Source: JASSUD01 sp031963445
GTDB taxonomy: Bacteria; Pseudomonadota; Gammaproteobacteria; Burkholderiales; Burkholderiaceae
Length of the DNA stretch: 64,000 nucleotides
Direction of reading: 5' to 3'
Assembly: GCA_031963445.1 (NCBI GenBank)
Contig: JASSUH010000001.1
Location: 1,550,001-1,614,000 of the forward strand
Shown here: piece after piece, positions 34,592 through 44,356 of the stretch
How the letters are laid out: every line of letters begins with the position of its first letter
Numbering within the stretch: position 1 is the stretch's first letter
Notes under the pieces: model-generated
Told to the model about the DNA's origin: nothing
The model's database searches: none
The model's input: only the letters and a program-made list of their open reading frames with translations
Position numbers and translations under genes: made by a program

Positions 34592-37500
34592 TTGTTTAGC
34601 AGTGTATCGGGAACCCGCCCACCTCAGTCCGGATTAGTCCAAACTTCGTCAGTCGTTGTGCCGCCAGAAGCTAGGCTAGCCGAAGCTAAAGCTTATGTTC
34701 TTGCTGGTCAGGCTGACAAAGCCAAAGCGGCTTATGATCAGCTGATAAATGAGTTGAAAGTGTATGTAGGAAAACACTCTCGCGATGAAGCAAGAAAGGT
34801 TTTTCTATATGAAGTAGTCCTTGATTATTCAAACTACTTAACCGGGTTGGGTCAGCCTACAGAAGCACTTTCTGCGTTGGGCAGTAATCCTATTCCTCTA
34901 CAGCATGCAACGCTCCCTACACAGCCTAATTATGTAGCGATGTATGGGCCACGCTCAGAGATAGAGATCAAGGCAAATATTTTTACACAGTATATTGCTG
35001 GCTTATCGGCCGGACCTCCCTTTTTCAAAGCACCCCCGCAGGGGCAGCCCTCTTGCTCTGCCACTCCTAAGTTGAATTATTCCGCTTGTACGCATACGAA
35101 AGATTTACAGGAAACCCGTCATCTTGCGTGGTGCTATGAACAAATCCTTGCCTCAAATCAAGGAAAAAAGGGCGTGCCTACCGAGGCCGCTGTGCTACTT
35201 AAAGAAGCTGAGCAGGTGCTCGTTCAGTTCGACAAAAGTGTGAAAAACCTCGCGCATATACAAGAATTGGTTGCGTTGGGGACTATTGATCATACTGAAT
35301 TTCACCGTAAACTCACCAACGCACTATTGAATGTATTAAAGCCGGAATACAACCGATGCCTAGATGTAGGCGTATTAAATGGACTTTGTCGCTTGGTGCT
35401 TAGCCGCTCGCTCAAGCAAGATCCGCATGCGATAGCAGATCGTGTTGTATTGCTCAAGGTACTCCTTCAGTCCTTACAAGAGATTCAAATCAATCAAAAC
35501 CACCTACAAACTCGCACCTTATTGGATGCGTTATCGCTTGTGTTAGATCAAATGGTTGATCTGGAAATAAAGGAGGTAGACCGAGACGAGATACAAGAGG
35601 CCTTGAGGCAGGTATTTCATCGATGTGAAACTGACTCAGAGTTAGCTTGGTCAGTTATGTATGCGCGACAAGCACTGGCCCGTTTACCGAATGATGCAAC
35701 CTTTTGGGAAAATCTGGCACGCCATGTTAACCCTGCTGTAGCAGGGGGCCTTTATTTAACAGGCGGCGTTTTTAAACTCATCGCTGCTAGCATCGCCAGT
35801 CCCAGTAGTGCGTTAACTGCAGTGATCATTGCGGGCTTTGAGCCAGATCGATTTATCGATGCTTTTAGAGCTTTCAGAAAAGGGATAAATGAGCTTTCTC
35901 ATGATCGGAGCGAATCGTGGTATGTGCAGCTACGCCTGGTTGACGTCTATTTGGGTGTGGGATTAAAGACAGGACGATTAGATGTTTTGGAAAGTCTGCT
36001 CAATGAAAGCAATGAGCCGTATGATGAGCATTTTCTACGCGGTTTATGTGATCGTTTAGAGCGGATTGCATGTGCGAGGGTGACTGAAACCACTCGAGAC
36101 AGTGCACTGAGCATGCTCAAAGGCTTGTCAGAAGAAAAGATTGGTTGGGGAAAACTAGAGGTCATTAAGGAATATGCGAAAGCTACGCTTGACCGTATAG
36201 TGCGCTGGCAAAGAAGCGACATCTCGGTCTTCAATATACAAGAGCCGGATATTCAAGAAATGGAGCAGGGCGGATATGCGCCTCCTGGGCCACATGCATT
36301 TTGGGAAGCTGTCCCGAAAAAGGCATTGCTTCAAGAAGCGCACAATATCAAGCAGCATGCTGATATTGTGGAGGCGATTCCAGATCACTTTAATGAAATC
36401 CAGCATGGCCTTGCTGATATCAGAACCAACACTACGCCTGCTTCAGTAAGCTTAGGTCAAGTCCGTACAGCATTGAAAGATTATTATGAGCGTCCTCGCC
36501 GTGGAAAATCGAGTCTACTTTCGATTCAACGCGTTTCCGGAAAACTGCTTAGTCTAGAGGACTGTTATATCAATTTGGCGATTGTCGAAAGCTTGCAGCA
36601 ACGCGAGCAAGAGAAAAAACAATTACAGGAAAAATCAGCGGTTTTCAACCGTATGGCGAGCGATGAACGGGTTACAAATACCAATATACAAGCCCAGATT
36701 GAATTAAAAGGTTTATTCAATGAACGCACGCTGCGTATGGGAGAAAAAGACAAACCGAGCAAGATTTTAATTCTAGGCCGTCCAGGTAGTGGTAAGAGCA
36801 CGCTCTGTAAGAAGCTAGTCTACGAGTTTCATAAGGAAAATGGTCTGTGGCAAGGTCAGTTCGACGCGGTGCTCTGGCTTCCGCTGCGCCAGCTTAAATC
36901 AACCTATACCGCTCGTAATCTAGAAGACCTGCTACGTGAAAAATATTTCGCGCAGCACCCTGATAAAGAAGCTTTGGCTCGCACGCTAGCGGCCCATTCC
37001 GACAGGATTCTTTTTATTCTCGATGGTTTGGATGAAGTTTCCACCGCGATGGCAAATGTGGATAGTCCTTTAGGTCAATTTATCACGACGTTATTAAAGC
37101 AGCCGCATATTATTCTGACCTCTCGCCCTTCAGGTGTCGATCATTCCATACTGCCCCCTATCGGTCTGGAACTCGAAACGATTGGTTTTAGCCAAGAGAA
37201 TGTGCAAACCTATCTGCAGAAGGTGGTAGCCCCTGAGGCTGTTGTTGAAATACAGAACTTTATTAAACGAACACCTGTTGTCCAAGGGTTAGTGAATATT
37301 CCAATGCTGCTGGATGTACTGTGTTTTAGCTGGGATAAGCTACAAACTCAGGTTAAGGCGGGCCATGCCCTCACTATGACGTCGCTGTATAAGACGATGA
37401 TCAGCCAGTTAATGCGTAACGATAGTGTGCGCTTAGGAAAATCGTCAACAGGGACACCAGTAAGGCATGAATTAGCTTTCCGCCTAAAGTCTGATTTATT

Positions 37501-39787
37501 CAAAGCACAGTTAGCTCCTGTAGAAGAGGAGTATCTAAGTTATTTGGCGTTCCAAGGGGTACAAGACGGTGTGCTTGAATTTGATGATGATTATTTACAA
37601 AGCATATTGTCGGTACTCAATCAACAGCGCGACCAGGAAGGCAAGAAGCCTTTGTTAGCAGACTTACTAATTGATCTTGGACAACTCGCCTTTTTACATA
37701 CAATCACCGATACCGACTCCGAAGAATACGAAGAATATAAACGTGTCTGGCATTTCTTACATCTGACTTTCCAAGAATTCTTTGCGGCAGAATTTCTTGT
37801 TAGGCAAATACAAAAGTATGCTACTAAGCTAGGAAAGCGCGAGGTAACCCCCTCTGTACAAACAGAGTTAGGCGTGTCGCCAAGTTTGGAAGAACTCGAG
37901 GCATTTATCGCGACGCAGAAATATAACCCTCGTTATGAAATTGTCTGGCAGATGGTTGCAGGCTTACTTAACCGCGAAGGGGCGGAGCAATTCTTTAAGT
38001 TATTAAATCAAGCACCTCGAGACCTAATTGGCATCCGTCATCAATTGCTGATTATGCATTGTTTGCAGGAGGCCAGAGCGCAATTGAGGCCACAGACCAT
38101 TGAGCAACTGGAACAGGAGCTGGGACAGTGGGTGGATTTAGGCCGCGAGAACGTCTTAACGAATCAACAAGCTTTCCCAAAACATCTTTTGCTAAGCATA
38201 TTACAAAAGCAGAAAAAGAATGAAGCTACGTATATCGATCCCAGGACTGCGTATATCAGGCTCAAGACTTATTCTTTGATGTTCGGCGGCAATCGCAATC
38301 TGTTGTCGCCTGAAAGGATGAAAGCTTTAATCGATGTCTTAAAGGATACGAATGCAGATAAGGAAGCTAAGTCTGAGGCTATGCTGGACTTACGTTGGCA
38401 GCCAGCATTGACTTCTGAAGGGGTGGAGGCTTTGATGGACGTCTGTAAGGATACGAATGCAGATAAGGAGGTTAGGTCTGAGGTTGTGAGGGCTTTAGGC
38501 AAGCAGTCAGCGTTGTCTCTTGAAAGGGTGGATACTTTGATCGACGTCTTCAAGGATGTGAATGCAGATAAGGAGGTCAGGTCATCGGCTGCGTGGGCCT
38601 TAAGTAGGCAGTCAGCGTTGCCTCTTGACGGGACGAAAACTTTGATCGACGTCTTCAAGGATACGAATGCAGATAAGGAGGTCAGGTCTGCCGCTGCGTG
38701 GGCTTTAGGCAGGCGGTCAGATTCGTTTCGTGAAGGGGTGGATGCTTTGATCGACGTCTTCAAGGATGCGAATGCAGATAAGGAGGTCAGGTCTGCCGTT
38801 GCGTGGGCTTTAGGCAGGCGTTCAGATTCGTTTCGTGAAGGGATGAATGCTTTGATCGACGTCTTCAAGGATACGAATGCAGATAAGGAGGTCAGGTGTG
38901 CGGCTGCGCGGGCCTTAGACCGGTTTGACAACTGGGCTCCTTCAATAGATTTCGAGACTTTTGATCCTAGCACCCTTGTTTTAAGTAAGTATACCTCAGT
39001 CGATTTTGTGACGGCACACAAGCAGTTAGCTGGAAATAGGAAGGCTTTTATCAACGTCTTAAAGGATACGAATACAGATAAGGAGGTCAGGTCTGCGGCT
39101 GCGCGGGACTTATACGAGGTAGAGACGGAGGCTTTTATCGACGTCTTAAAGGATACGAATACAGATAAGGAGGTCAGGTTTGCGGCTGCGAAGGCTTTAA
39201 AAAAACAGGCAGCGTTGCCTCCTGAAGGGGTGTCGGTTTTTATCGACATCTTCAAGGATACGAATGCGGATAGGGAGGCCAGGTCTGAAGCTGTGTGGGC
39301 TTTACGCAGATGGTCAAATTTGCCCCCTGAAGGGACGGAGGCTTTGATCGGCGTCTTCAAGGATGCGAATGCAGATGAGGCGCTCAGGTCTTCGGCTGCA
39401 GAGGCTTTAGGCAATCAGTCAGCGTTGTCTCCTGAAAGGGTGGAGGCTTTGATCGACATCTTAACGGATACGAATACAGATGAGGAGGTCAGGTCTGCGG
39501 TTGGGAAGGCTCTAGATTCCCATACCCATATACTTTATTCATGCCTTCCGAATTTGGACATTAGTCAAATTCAAGCTGTCTATACTCAGGCTTTGCTTCG
39601 AAGAGGTGTCCAACAGATTGCTCCCCTCTATATTCAGGACAATCAACTGCGCTTTTATACTGCGACCGCTCTTGGGCAATCGGTTGAACTCAGCCCGGAA
39701 CAGAGTCAAACGATTAAGAAGGCTTTTACCGATATTCAAGTAAAGGCGGGAATAACTTCGATAACCTTAGGGCGTGTCTTCAATTAA
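34592..39787 (+). CDS. Giant NACHT NTPase with HEAT-like repeats, 1731 aa
   Basis: STAND-type NTPase with an NLR-like layout. The N-terminal 700 residues are helical and start with TPR-like EARLAEAKAYVLAGQADKAK. The NACHT domain has Walker A ILGRPGSGKSTLCKKL at about 724-740, Walker B ILFILDGLDEVS at about 804-815 and the sensor LTSRPSG at about 845. The WHL region around HLTFQEFFAAEFLV follows at about 1060. Residues 1246-1641 hold about 11 HEAT-like repeats of 35 aa with consensus LIDVFKDTNADKEVRSAAAW. AGGAG at 34581-34585 fits the TTG start at 34592. The last residues (GRVFN, stop) come from the end of an IS5-type element, so the original C-terminus is lost. It sits on a tRNA island. Bacterial NACHT proteins can be antiphage; a host-directed role is also possible. 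Confidence 0.82.
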   Translation: MFSSVSGTRPPQSGLVQTSSVVVPPEARLAEAKAYVLAGQADKAKAAYDQLINELKVYVGKHSRDEARKVFLYEVVLDYSNYLTGLGQPTEALSALGSNPIPLQHATLPTQPNYVAMYGPRSEIEIKANIFTQYIAGLSAGPPFFKAPPQGQPSCSATPKLNYSACTHTKDLQETRHLAWCYEQILASNQGKKGVPTEAAVLLKEAEQVLVQFDKSVKNLAHIQELVALGTIDHTEFHRKLTNALLNVLKPEYNRCLDVGVLNGLCRLVLSRSLKQDPHAIADRVVLLKVLLQSLQEIQINQNHLQTRTLLDALSLVLDQMVDLEIKEVDRDEIQEALRQVFHRCETDSELAWSVMYARQALARLPNDATFWENLARHVNPAVAGGLYLTGGVFKLIAASIASPSSALTAVIIAGFEPDRFIDAFRAFRKGINELSHDRSESWYVQLRLVDVYLGVGLKTGRLDVLESLLNESNEPYDEHFLRGLCDRLERIACARVTETTRDSALSMLKGLSEEKIGWGKLEVIKEYAKATLDRIVRWQRSDISVFNIQEPDIQEMEQGGYAPPGPHAFWEAVPKKALLQEAHNIKQHADIVEAIPDHFNEIQHGLADIRTNTTPASVSLGQVRTALKDYYERPRRGKSSLLSIQRVSGKLLSLEDCYINLAIVESLQQREQEKKQLQEKSAVFNRMASDERVTNTNIQAQIELKGLFNERTLRMGEKDKPSKILILGRPGSGKSTLCKKLVYEFHKENGLWQGQFDAVLWLPLRQLKSTYTARNLEDLLREKYFAQHPDKEALARTLAAHSDRILFILDGLDEVSTAMANVDSPLGQFITTLLKQPHIILTSRPSGVDHSILPPIGLELETIGFSQENVQTYLQKVVAPEAVVEIQNFIKRTPVVQGLVNIPMLLDVLCFSWDKLQTQVKAGHALTMTSLYKTMISQLMRNDSVRLGKSSTGTPVRHELAFRLKSDLFKAQLAPVEEEYLSYLAFQGVQDGVLEFDDDYLQSILSVLNQQRDQEGKKPLLADLLIDLGQLAFLHTITDTDSEEYEEYKRVWHFLHLTFQEFFAAEFLVRQIQKYATKLGKREVTPSVQTELGVSPSLEELEAFIATQKYNPRYEIVWQMVAGLLNREGAEQFFKLLNQAPRDLIGIRHQLLIMHCLQEARAQLRPQTIEQLEQELGQWVDLGRENVLTNQQAFPKHLLLSILQKQKKNEATYIDPRTAYIRLKTYSLMFGGNRNLLSPERMKALIDVLKDTNADKEAKSEAMLDLRWQPALTSEGVEALMDVCKDTNADKEVRSEVVRALGKQSALSLERVDTLIDVFKDVNADKEVRSSAAWALSRQSALPLDGTKTLIDVFKDTNADKEVRSAAAWALGRRSDSFREGVDALIDVFKDANADKEVRSAVAWALGRRSDSFREGMNALIDVFKDTNADKEVRCAAARALDRFDNWAPSIDFETFDPSTLVLSKYTSVDFVTAHKQLAGNRKAFINVLKDTNTDKEVRSAAARDLYEVETEAFIDVLKDTNTDKEVRFAAAKALKKQAALPPEGVSVFIDIFKDTNADREARSEAVWALRRWSNLPPEGTEALIGVFKDANADEALRSSAAEALGNQSALSPERVEALIDILTDTNTDEEVRSAVGKALDSHTHILYSCLPNLDISQIQAVYTQALLRRGVQQIAPLYIQDNQLRFYTATALGQSVELSPEQSQTIKKAFTDIQVKAGITSITLGRVFN
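38320..39510. repeat. Tandem ~105-bp HEAT-coding DNA repeats
   Basis: The words AAGGATACGAATGCAGATAA and GGAGGTCAGGTCTGCGGCTG recur about every 105 bp, some units nearly identical. The pattern also keeps a long antisense frame (38269-39414) open, which is not a gene. Confidence 0.8.
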
Positions 39788-40107
39788 GCCAAATAACAGC
39801 AGAAGCGAGATAAATAGCGGAGAGGAAATGCTGCGCTGTTTTATCATACCGGGTAGCAATGGCGCGGAATTGCTTCAGTTTACAGAAGCAATTTTCGATC
39901 AAATGACGGGCTTTATACAGATGTCGATCATAGAAGCGTTGCACCGTGCGCGAGCGTTTAGGCGGAATCACGATCGTTTTTCCCAGGCGTTGTAAAGGTT
40001 CAATAACGCGCTTATCGGCATCGTAGCCTTTATCCGCAATAACAGCCTGTGCTTGTACATTGGGTAAAAGTTCCTCCGCACCGTCTATATCATAAGCTTG
40101 TCCTCCG
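39780..40107 (-). pseudogene. IS5-family (IS427-like) transposase C-terminal fragment
   Basis: Minus-strand frame from about 40107 to the stop near 39780: GGQAYDIDGAEELLPNVQAQ, AVIADKGYDADKRVIEPLQR, VIPPKRSRTVQRFYDRHLYK, LIENCFCKLKQFRAIATRYD, YLASAVIWLN. It matches the ADKGYD ... IPP(K/R) ... RH-x2-E-x4-K DDE region of IS5-type transposases. The 5' half is missing. It joins directly to a truncated integrase, and its terminal GGGCGTGTCTTCAATTAAG supplies the stop of the NACHT gene. Confidence 0.82.
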
Positions 40108-40649
40108 AAGTAAATTGCGCGTGCGTTGGTGGCCGCATGGCGCAGTTTTCGCTGGAAACCGGCTTACGGCAAGCTAACGTCACGGGTTTGGAATGGTCGC
40201 AAATTGATCTAGCAAGAAAGTTAGCGTGGATCCATCCTGACCAGGCGAAAGCGCGCAGGGCGATAAGCGTTCCACTCTCTGATGCAGCAATTGAAGTCTT
40301 ACTGCACCAGAGAAAAAATAGGCGGGACGCTGATCATATAGCGAGTGTCTTTGTTTACAAAGGTAAATCGATTAAGCAAACTTCAACTAAAGCTTGGTAC
40401 AAGGCGCTGAAAGCGGCTGACATCAAGGATTTTAGGTGGCACGACCTGCGACATACATGGGCGAGTTGGCATGTTCAACGGGGTACGCCTTTGTATTTAC
40501 TTAAAGAATTGGGAGGATGGGAAACATTGGAGATGGTACAGCGCTATGCGCACTTATCTTCAGCACATTTGGCGCAATGGGTTCAATCTCATACGAGTTT
40601 TGCACCTCGTACAGAGCAAGCTGCATCCTCTGAGAGGGCTGCGGCTTAG
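40098..40649 (+). pseudogene. Truncated tyrosine (phage-type) integrase
   Basis: The catalytic domain of a tyrosine recombinase remains: the first Arg in LETGLRQANVTGLEW, the HDLRHTWASW box, GGWETLEMVQRYAHLSS with the Trp/His position and the nucleophilic Tyr. The N-terminal DNA-binding domain is gone and replaced at about 40139 by the IS5 fragment. It lies 65 bp from the tRNA-Thr attachment site, as expected for the integrase that inserted the island. It is presumably inactive, so the island is fixed. Confidence 0.82.
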
Positions 40650-40714
40650 GTAGAATTTAGCTGTACCAGCCATTAATTTGACTGAGGCGATTAAGCGCAA
40701 ACCCTTGTGGTTAT

Positions 40715-40790
40715 TGGTGCCAGAAAGAGGAATCGAACCCCCGACCTTCGCATTACGAATGCGCTGCTCTACCGACTGAGCTATTCTGGC
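40715..40790 (-). tRNA. tRNA-Thr (CGU)
   Basis: 76 nt including encoded CCA. The acceptor arm GCCAGAA / TTCTGGC, D arm GCTC-AGTCGGTA-GAGC, anticodon loop TTCGTAA (anticodon CGT) and T loop TTCGATT are intact. The 3' half is duplicated at 34259-34305 as the attachment site of the island. Confidence 0.96.
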
Positions 40791-40853
40791 ACTTGATAAG
40801 GGCGCAATTATAGCGACCTTAATGGGTCGCTGCCAAGCTCCCAGAGAGGCGGT

Positions 40854-41858
40854 TTATGTTTCCTCGTGATAGCGCGTAACGCGTTCCACTTCATTTTTTG
40901 AGCCAAGCAACACTGCAACGCGTTGATGGAGGTGGCTAGGGGTGATTTCTAAAATACGTTGCTTGCCGTTGGTGGCGGCTCCTCCGGCTTGTTCGATGAG
41001 GAAGGCCATTGGGTTGGCTTCGTACATTAGACGTAGTCGGCCAGGCTTGCTTGGGTCGCGTTGATCGGCTGGGTACATAAAAATGCCACCACGATTCAGG
41101 ATGCGATGTACGTCGGCTACCATCGAGGCAATCCAACGCATATTAAAGTTTTGTTGGCGTACCCCATCTTGACCAGCTAATAATTCATCGATGTAACGCT
41201 TGACGGGAGGATACCAATGCCGGGCGTTGGACGCATTAATGGCAAACTCTTGGCTATTTTCGGGAATACGCAAATCTCGTTGAGTCAGTATCCAAAGACC
41301 TGCTTCTCGATCTAGCGTAAAGCACTGCACGCCGTCGCCAATTGATAAAACGAGTACGGTCTGTGGCCCATACACGACGTATCCAGCAGCAACTTGTTGG
41401 GTGCCAGCTTGTAAGAAAGATTGCTCGGTGGGTTGCGTACCGTTTGGGCAGCGCAAAACTGAAAAAATTGTGCCAATAGAGACGTTTACGTCAATATTGG
41501 AAGAGCCGTCAAGTGGATCAAATAATAATAAATATTCGCCCTGCGGATAAGCAGGCGGCATCAGATGAATTTCTTCAAGTTCCTCTGATGCCAATGCGGC
41601 GACAGTGCCACGCCATTCATTAGCTTCTAGCAGAATTTGATTGGCGATGACATCAAGTTTTTTTTGAGTCTCTCCTTGCACATTCTCTTGATCCAGGCTG
41701 CCCAAAATACCACCAAGCGCGCCCTGGCCAACTTGATGGCTAATGATTTTGCATGCGTTGGCAACGCCTTCTAGCAAAAGCTGTAAATCCGCTGAAAGGG
41801 AGCGAGGTTGGTGTTGCTGTTCATTTAAGTATTGCGTGAGAGTCAGGCGATTTTGCAT
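40854..41858 (-). CDS. fbp: Fructose-1,6-bisphosphatase class 1
   Basis: Gluconeogenic enzyme hydrolysing fructose 1,6-bisphosphate. The metal-binding signature LFDPLDGSSNIDVNVSIGTI and the upstream E-E pair of the ASEELEEI region are present. The sugar-phosphate site includes NMRWIASMVADVHRIL and GRLRLMYEANPMAFLIEQAG. I place the start at ATG 41858 (MQNRLTLTQYL), preceded by GGAG at a normal distance; an upstream in-frame ATG at 41888 would add ten residues. The length of 334 aa fits the class. It is monocistronic next to tRNA-Thr. Confidence 0.95.
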   Translation of the reverse strand: MQNRLTLTQYLNEQQHQPRSLSADLQLLLEGVANACKIISHQVGQGALGGILGSLDQENVQGETQKKLDVIANQILLEANEWRGTVAALASEELEEIHLMPPAYPQGEYLLLFDPLDGSSNIDVNVSIGTIFSVLRCPNGTQPTEQSFLQAGTQQVAAGYVVYGPQTVLVLSIGDGVQCFTLDREAGLWILTQRDLRIPENSQEFAINASNARHWYPPVKRYIDELLAGQDGVRQQNFNMRWIASMVADVHRILNRGGIFMYPADQRDPSKPGRLRLMYEANPMAFLIEQAGGAATNGKQRILEITPSHLHQRVAVLLGSKNEVERVTRYHEET

Positions 41859-41923
41859 TGACAAGATACTCCGAAAATCTTTTAGCAATTAATAGATCAT
41901 TAATGGCACTCATGGCCAGTCAG

Positions 41924-42436
41924 TTAAGTCGACTTTCTTTGAGCGTTTCTTTTGTACAGGTTATAGCTAACTAGCGTAAAAATAAGTAAATAACCAAGGA
42001 GCGACCAGGTCGGTAATGATAAACCTAGAATTGGCGCACTCGGTGATTCACATAAACCCTCTACCTTAAAGGCAAAAGGCAAGATTTTTGCAGGGGGCAG
42101 CCTATCCAAAATAGGCTGCAGCGCGTCAAAGCCGCAGCTAAAGAAAGGGTGGGCCAGAAGCCATAATTGCCGCGTGGCTGCAGCAATGCCGCCAGCTGAC
42201 ATTATGAGGGCTAGAATTTGCGTGAGCTTGCGCACCCGTACGCCTTGTGCTGCTGCACCGAGCAGCGTAAAAAGCGCGATCATCAAATAGGCATAGCGTT
42301 GCAATATGCATAACGGACAAGGGTCAGCATGTCGAGAAAACTGTAGATACAAAGCTGCGCCGATAACGGTGAGGCTAAATAAGCCTAAAAAAGCCAGCGA
42401 GCGTCGCTCACCGACCGAATAAAATGGTTGATTCAT
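41924..42436 (-). CDS. dsbB: Disulfide bond formation protein DsbB
   Basis: Inner-membrane quinone reductase that reoxidises DsbA. The 170-aa protein has four hydrophobic segments: about 12-28, 45-62, 70-88 and 145-162. The first periplasmic cysteine pair is CPLCILQRYAYL. The second-loop cysteines are in FSCGFDALQ and VEGLCESP. All four redox cysteines are therefore in place. Confidence 0.94.
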   Translation of the reverse strand: MNQPFYSVGERRSLAFLGLFSLTVIGAALYLQFSRHADPCPLCILQRYAYLMIALFTLLGAAAQGVRVRKLTQILALIMSAGGIAAATRQLWLLAHPFFSCGFDALQPILDRLPPAKILPFAFKVEGLCESPSAPILGLSLPTWSLLGYLLIFTLVSYNLYKRNAQRKST

Positions 42437-42586
42437 CAGCAGAGTTTAGGACGAGTGGTAGGCACAGGATTGTAACGTGCTAAATAGCTAGCTTAATAAA
42501 ATGTGGTTAACACTTATTTATGGACATGGTTTTTAAAAAACGTTCAAAATGCGCCTGCCATTTTCAATTTCAAAGGATTCCCTTCC

Positions 42587-44356
42587 ATGCAACATGCGCA
42601 CGTGATCGGTTTTATCCAAGATTTAGCGCTAATCATGCTAATCGCTGGTGTGATTACCGTACTTTTTCACATCTTGAAACAACCTGTTGTGCTTGGTTAT
42701 ATCGTGGCCGGCATTATTCTCGGTCCCCATACACCGCCTTTTGAATTAATCCGAGATAAACACACGATTCACATCCTAGGCGAATTGGGTGTGGTCTTTT
42801 TAATGTTTTCGCTCGGACTAGAGTTTAATTTACGCAAGCTTGCGAAGGTGGGGGTATCAGCTGCCATTGTTGCGCTGTCAGAAATTACAGTGATGTTGTG
42901 GCTAGGCTATGAAATTGGGCTTTGGTTTGGCTGGAAAGCGATGGATGCGCTTTTCTTGGGCGCTATGTTGGCCATTTCGTCGACTACTATCATCGTTAAA
43001 GCACTCGATGAATTAGGCCTAAAACGTCAGCGCTTTGCACAAATGATTTTTGGCATTTTGATTGTCGAAGATCTGTTAGCGATTGCCATGATCGCGCTCT
43101 TATCAGGTATTGCCAATAGCCGTGGTGTGGACGCTGGTCACATTATGCTGACGCTTGGCAACTTAATGCTCTTTATGGTGGTTTCTTTGACCGTGGGTAT
43201 TTTGTTAGTGCCGCGCCTATTGCAATTTATAACTCGTTTTAAAAGTGACGAAGTACTGCTTGTGGTCGTGCTTGGTTTGTGTTTTGGCTTTTGTTTAGTC
43301 GTTGTGCAGTTTGGCTACAGTATTGCGCTTGGCGCTTTTATCAGTGGCGCGATTATGGCTGAATCAAGCGCCTTACATGCGATTGAAAGGGTGGTCGCGC
43401 CATTGCGTAATATGTTTAGTGCCATTTTCTTCGTTGCCATTGGTTTAATGCTCGATCCACGTGTGCTTTCTCAATATGCTTGGCCAATTGCAGTCATTAC
43501 TGTGGCAGTGGTGGTAGGTAAGGTAGTGAGTTGCAGTCTGGGGATCTTAGTGGCAGGCCATAATGGGCGTACTGCTATGCGGGTCGGGATGAGTATGGCG
43601 CAGATTGGTGAGTTTTCTTTCATTATTGCGTCACTTGGTCTTTTGCTAAAAGTAACGAGTGATTTTCTTTATCCCATCGCTGTTTCAGTCTCTGTACTAA
43701 CCACGCTTTTTACGCCTTACCTAATACGTGCTGCCGATCCCCTCACGCACAAGCTTGGCAAATTATTACCGCGTTCTTTTGCGCGTATGTTTAATGCTTA
43801 TACGCAATGGCTATCTAATTTACAACCTGAGGGAGATGGTGCTGCCTTGTTTAGGTTAATCCGTAGCATGATTTTGCAAATCGGGGTAAATCTGGCTTTG
43901 GTAGCGGCAATCTTCTTGGGACTGTCTTATTTTGAAAAAAGCGCTCATAGCTGGTTAGCTAAATGGTTGCCAGCATTGTGCTGGCAAAATGCTGTTCTTT
44001 GGAGCATAGCATTGATGTTATCAATGCCATTTTTGGTCGCTGTTTATCGCAAATTTAAATCACTCGCGATGCTGTTAGCCGAGGTGAGTGTACGTCCGAC
44101 TGTCACCGGTCGATTTACTAAAAGCATCCGCTGTGTGTTGGCAGAACTGATTCCAGTGGCGGCGATGGGCGGTATATTTGTGCTGGTCGCTGCGTTAAGC
44201 AGTAGCATTTTGCCGCCTGCTGATTTGCTTATCGCTGTATTAGTCTGTGCGATTCTTTTATTACTCATTATGTGGCGCTGGTTTGTGCGCATTCATGCGA
44301 AATTACAAATTGCTCTACACGAAACGCTTAAACCTAATTCACAGGAAGTTGATTAA
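42587..44356 (+). CDS. CPA2-family monovalent cation:proton antiporter (KefB-like)
   Basis: Membrane antiporter of the Kef/CPA2 type. The N-terminal transporter part shows about 12 hydrophobic helices, with VVLGYIVAGIILGPHTPP, LGELGVVFLMFSLGLEFNLR and IFGILIVEDLLAIAMIALLS. The last contains the conserved Glu-Asp of the ion site, and FISGAIMAES follows. The C-terminal domain lacks an RCK/TrkA-N nucleotide-binding fold and instead has three more helices, a Burkholderia-like variant. The start at ATG 42587 (MQHAHVIGF) has AAGG upstream; the frame is open further back to 42503. It overlaps the CDF gene start by one base. Confidence 0.88.
   Translation: MQHAHVIGFIQDLALIMLIAGVITVLFHILKQPVVLGYIVAGIILGPHTPPFELIRDKHTIHILGELGVVFLMFSLGLEFNLRKLAKVGVSAAIVALSEITVMLWLGYEIGLWFGWKAMDALFLGAMLAISSTTIIVKALDELGLKRQRFAQMIFGILIVEDLLAIAMIALLSGIANSRGVDAGHIMLTLGNLMLFMVVSLTVGILLVPRLLQFITRFKSDEVLLVVVLGLCFGFCLVVVQFGYSIALGAFISGAIMAESSALHAIERVVAPLRNMFSAIFFVAIGLMLDPRVLSQYAWPIAVITVAVVVGKVVSCSLGILVAGHNGRTAMRVGMSMAQIGEFSFIIASLGLLLKVTSDFLYPIAVSVSVLTTLFTPYLIRAADPLTHKLGKLLPRSFARMFNAYTQWLSNLQPEGDGAALFRLIRSMILQIGVNLALVAAIFLGLSYFEKSAHSWLAKWLPALCWQNAVLWSIALMLSMPFLVAVYRKFKSLAMLLAEVSVRPTVTGRFTKSIRCVLAELIPVAAMGGIFVLVAALSSSILPPADLLIAVLVCAILLLLIMWRWFVRIHAKLQIALHETLKPNSQEVD

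Noticed and set aside
38269..39414. 381-aa antisense open frame across the HEAT repeats of the NACHT gene
   Set aside because: It is kept open by the periodic 105-bp repeat on the other strand, encodes low-complexity repeats and has no ribosome site.
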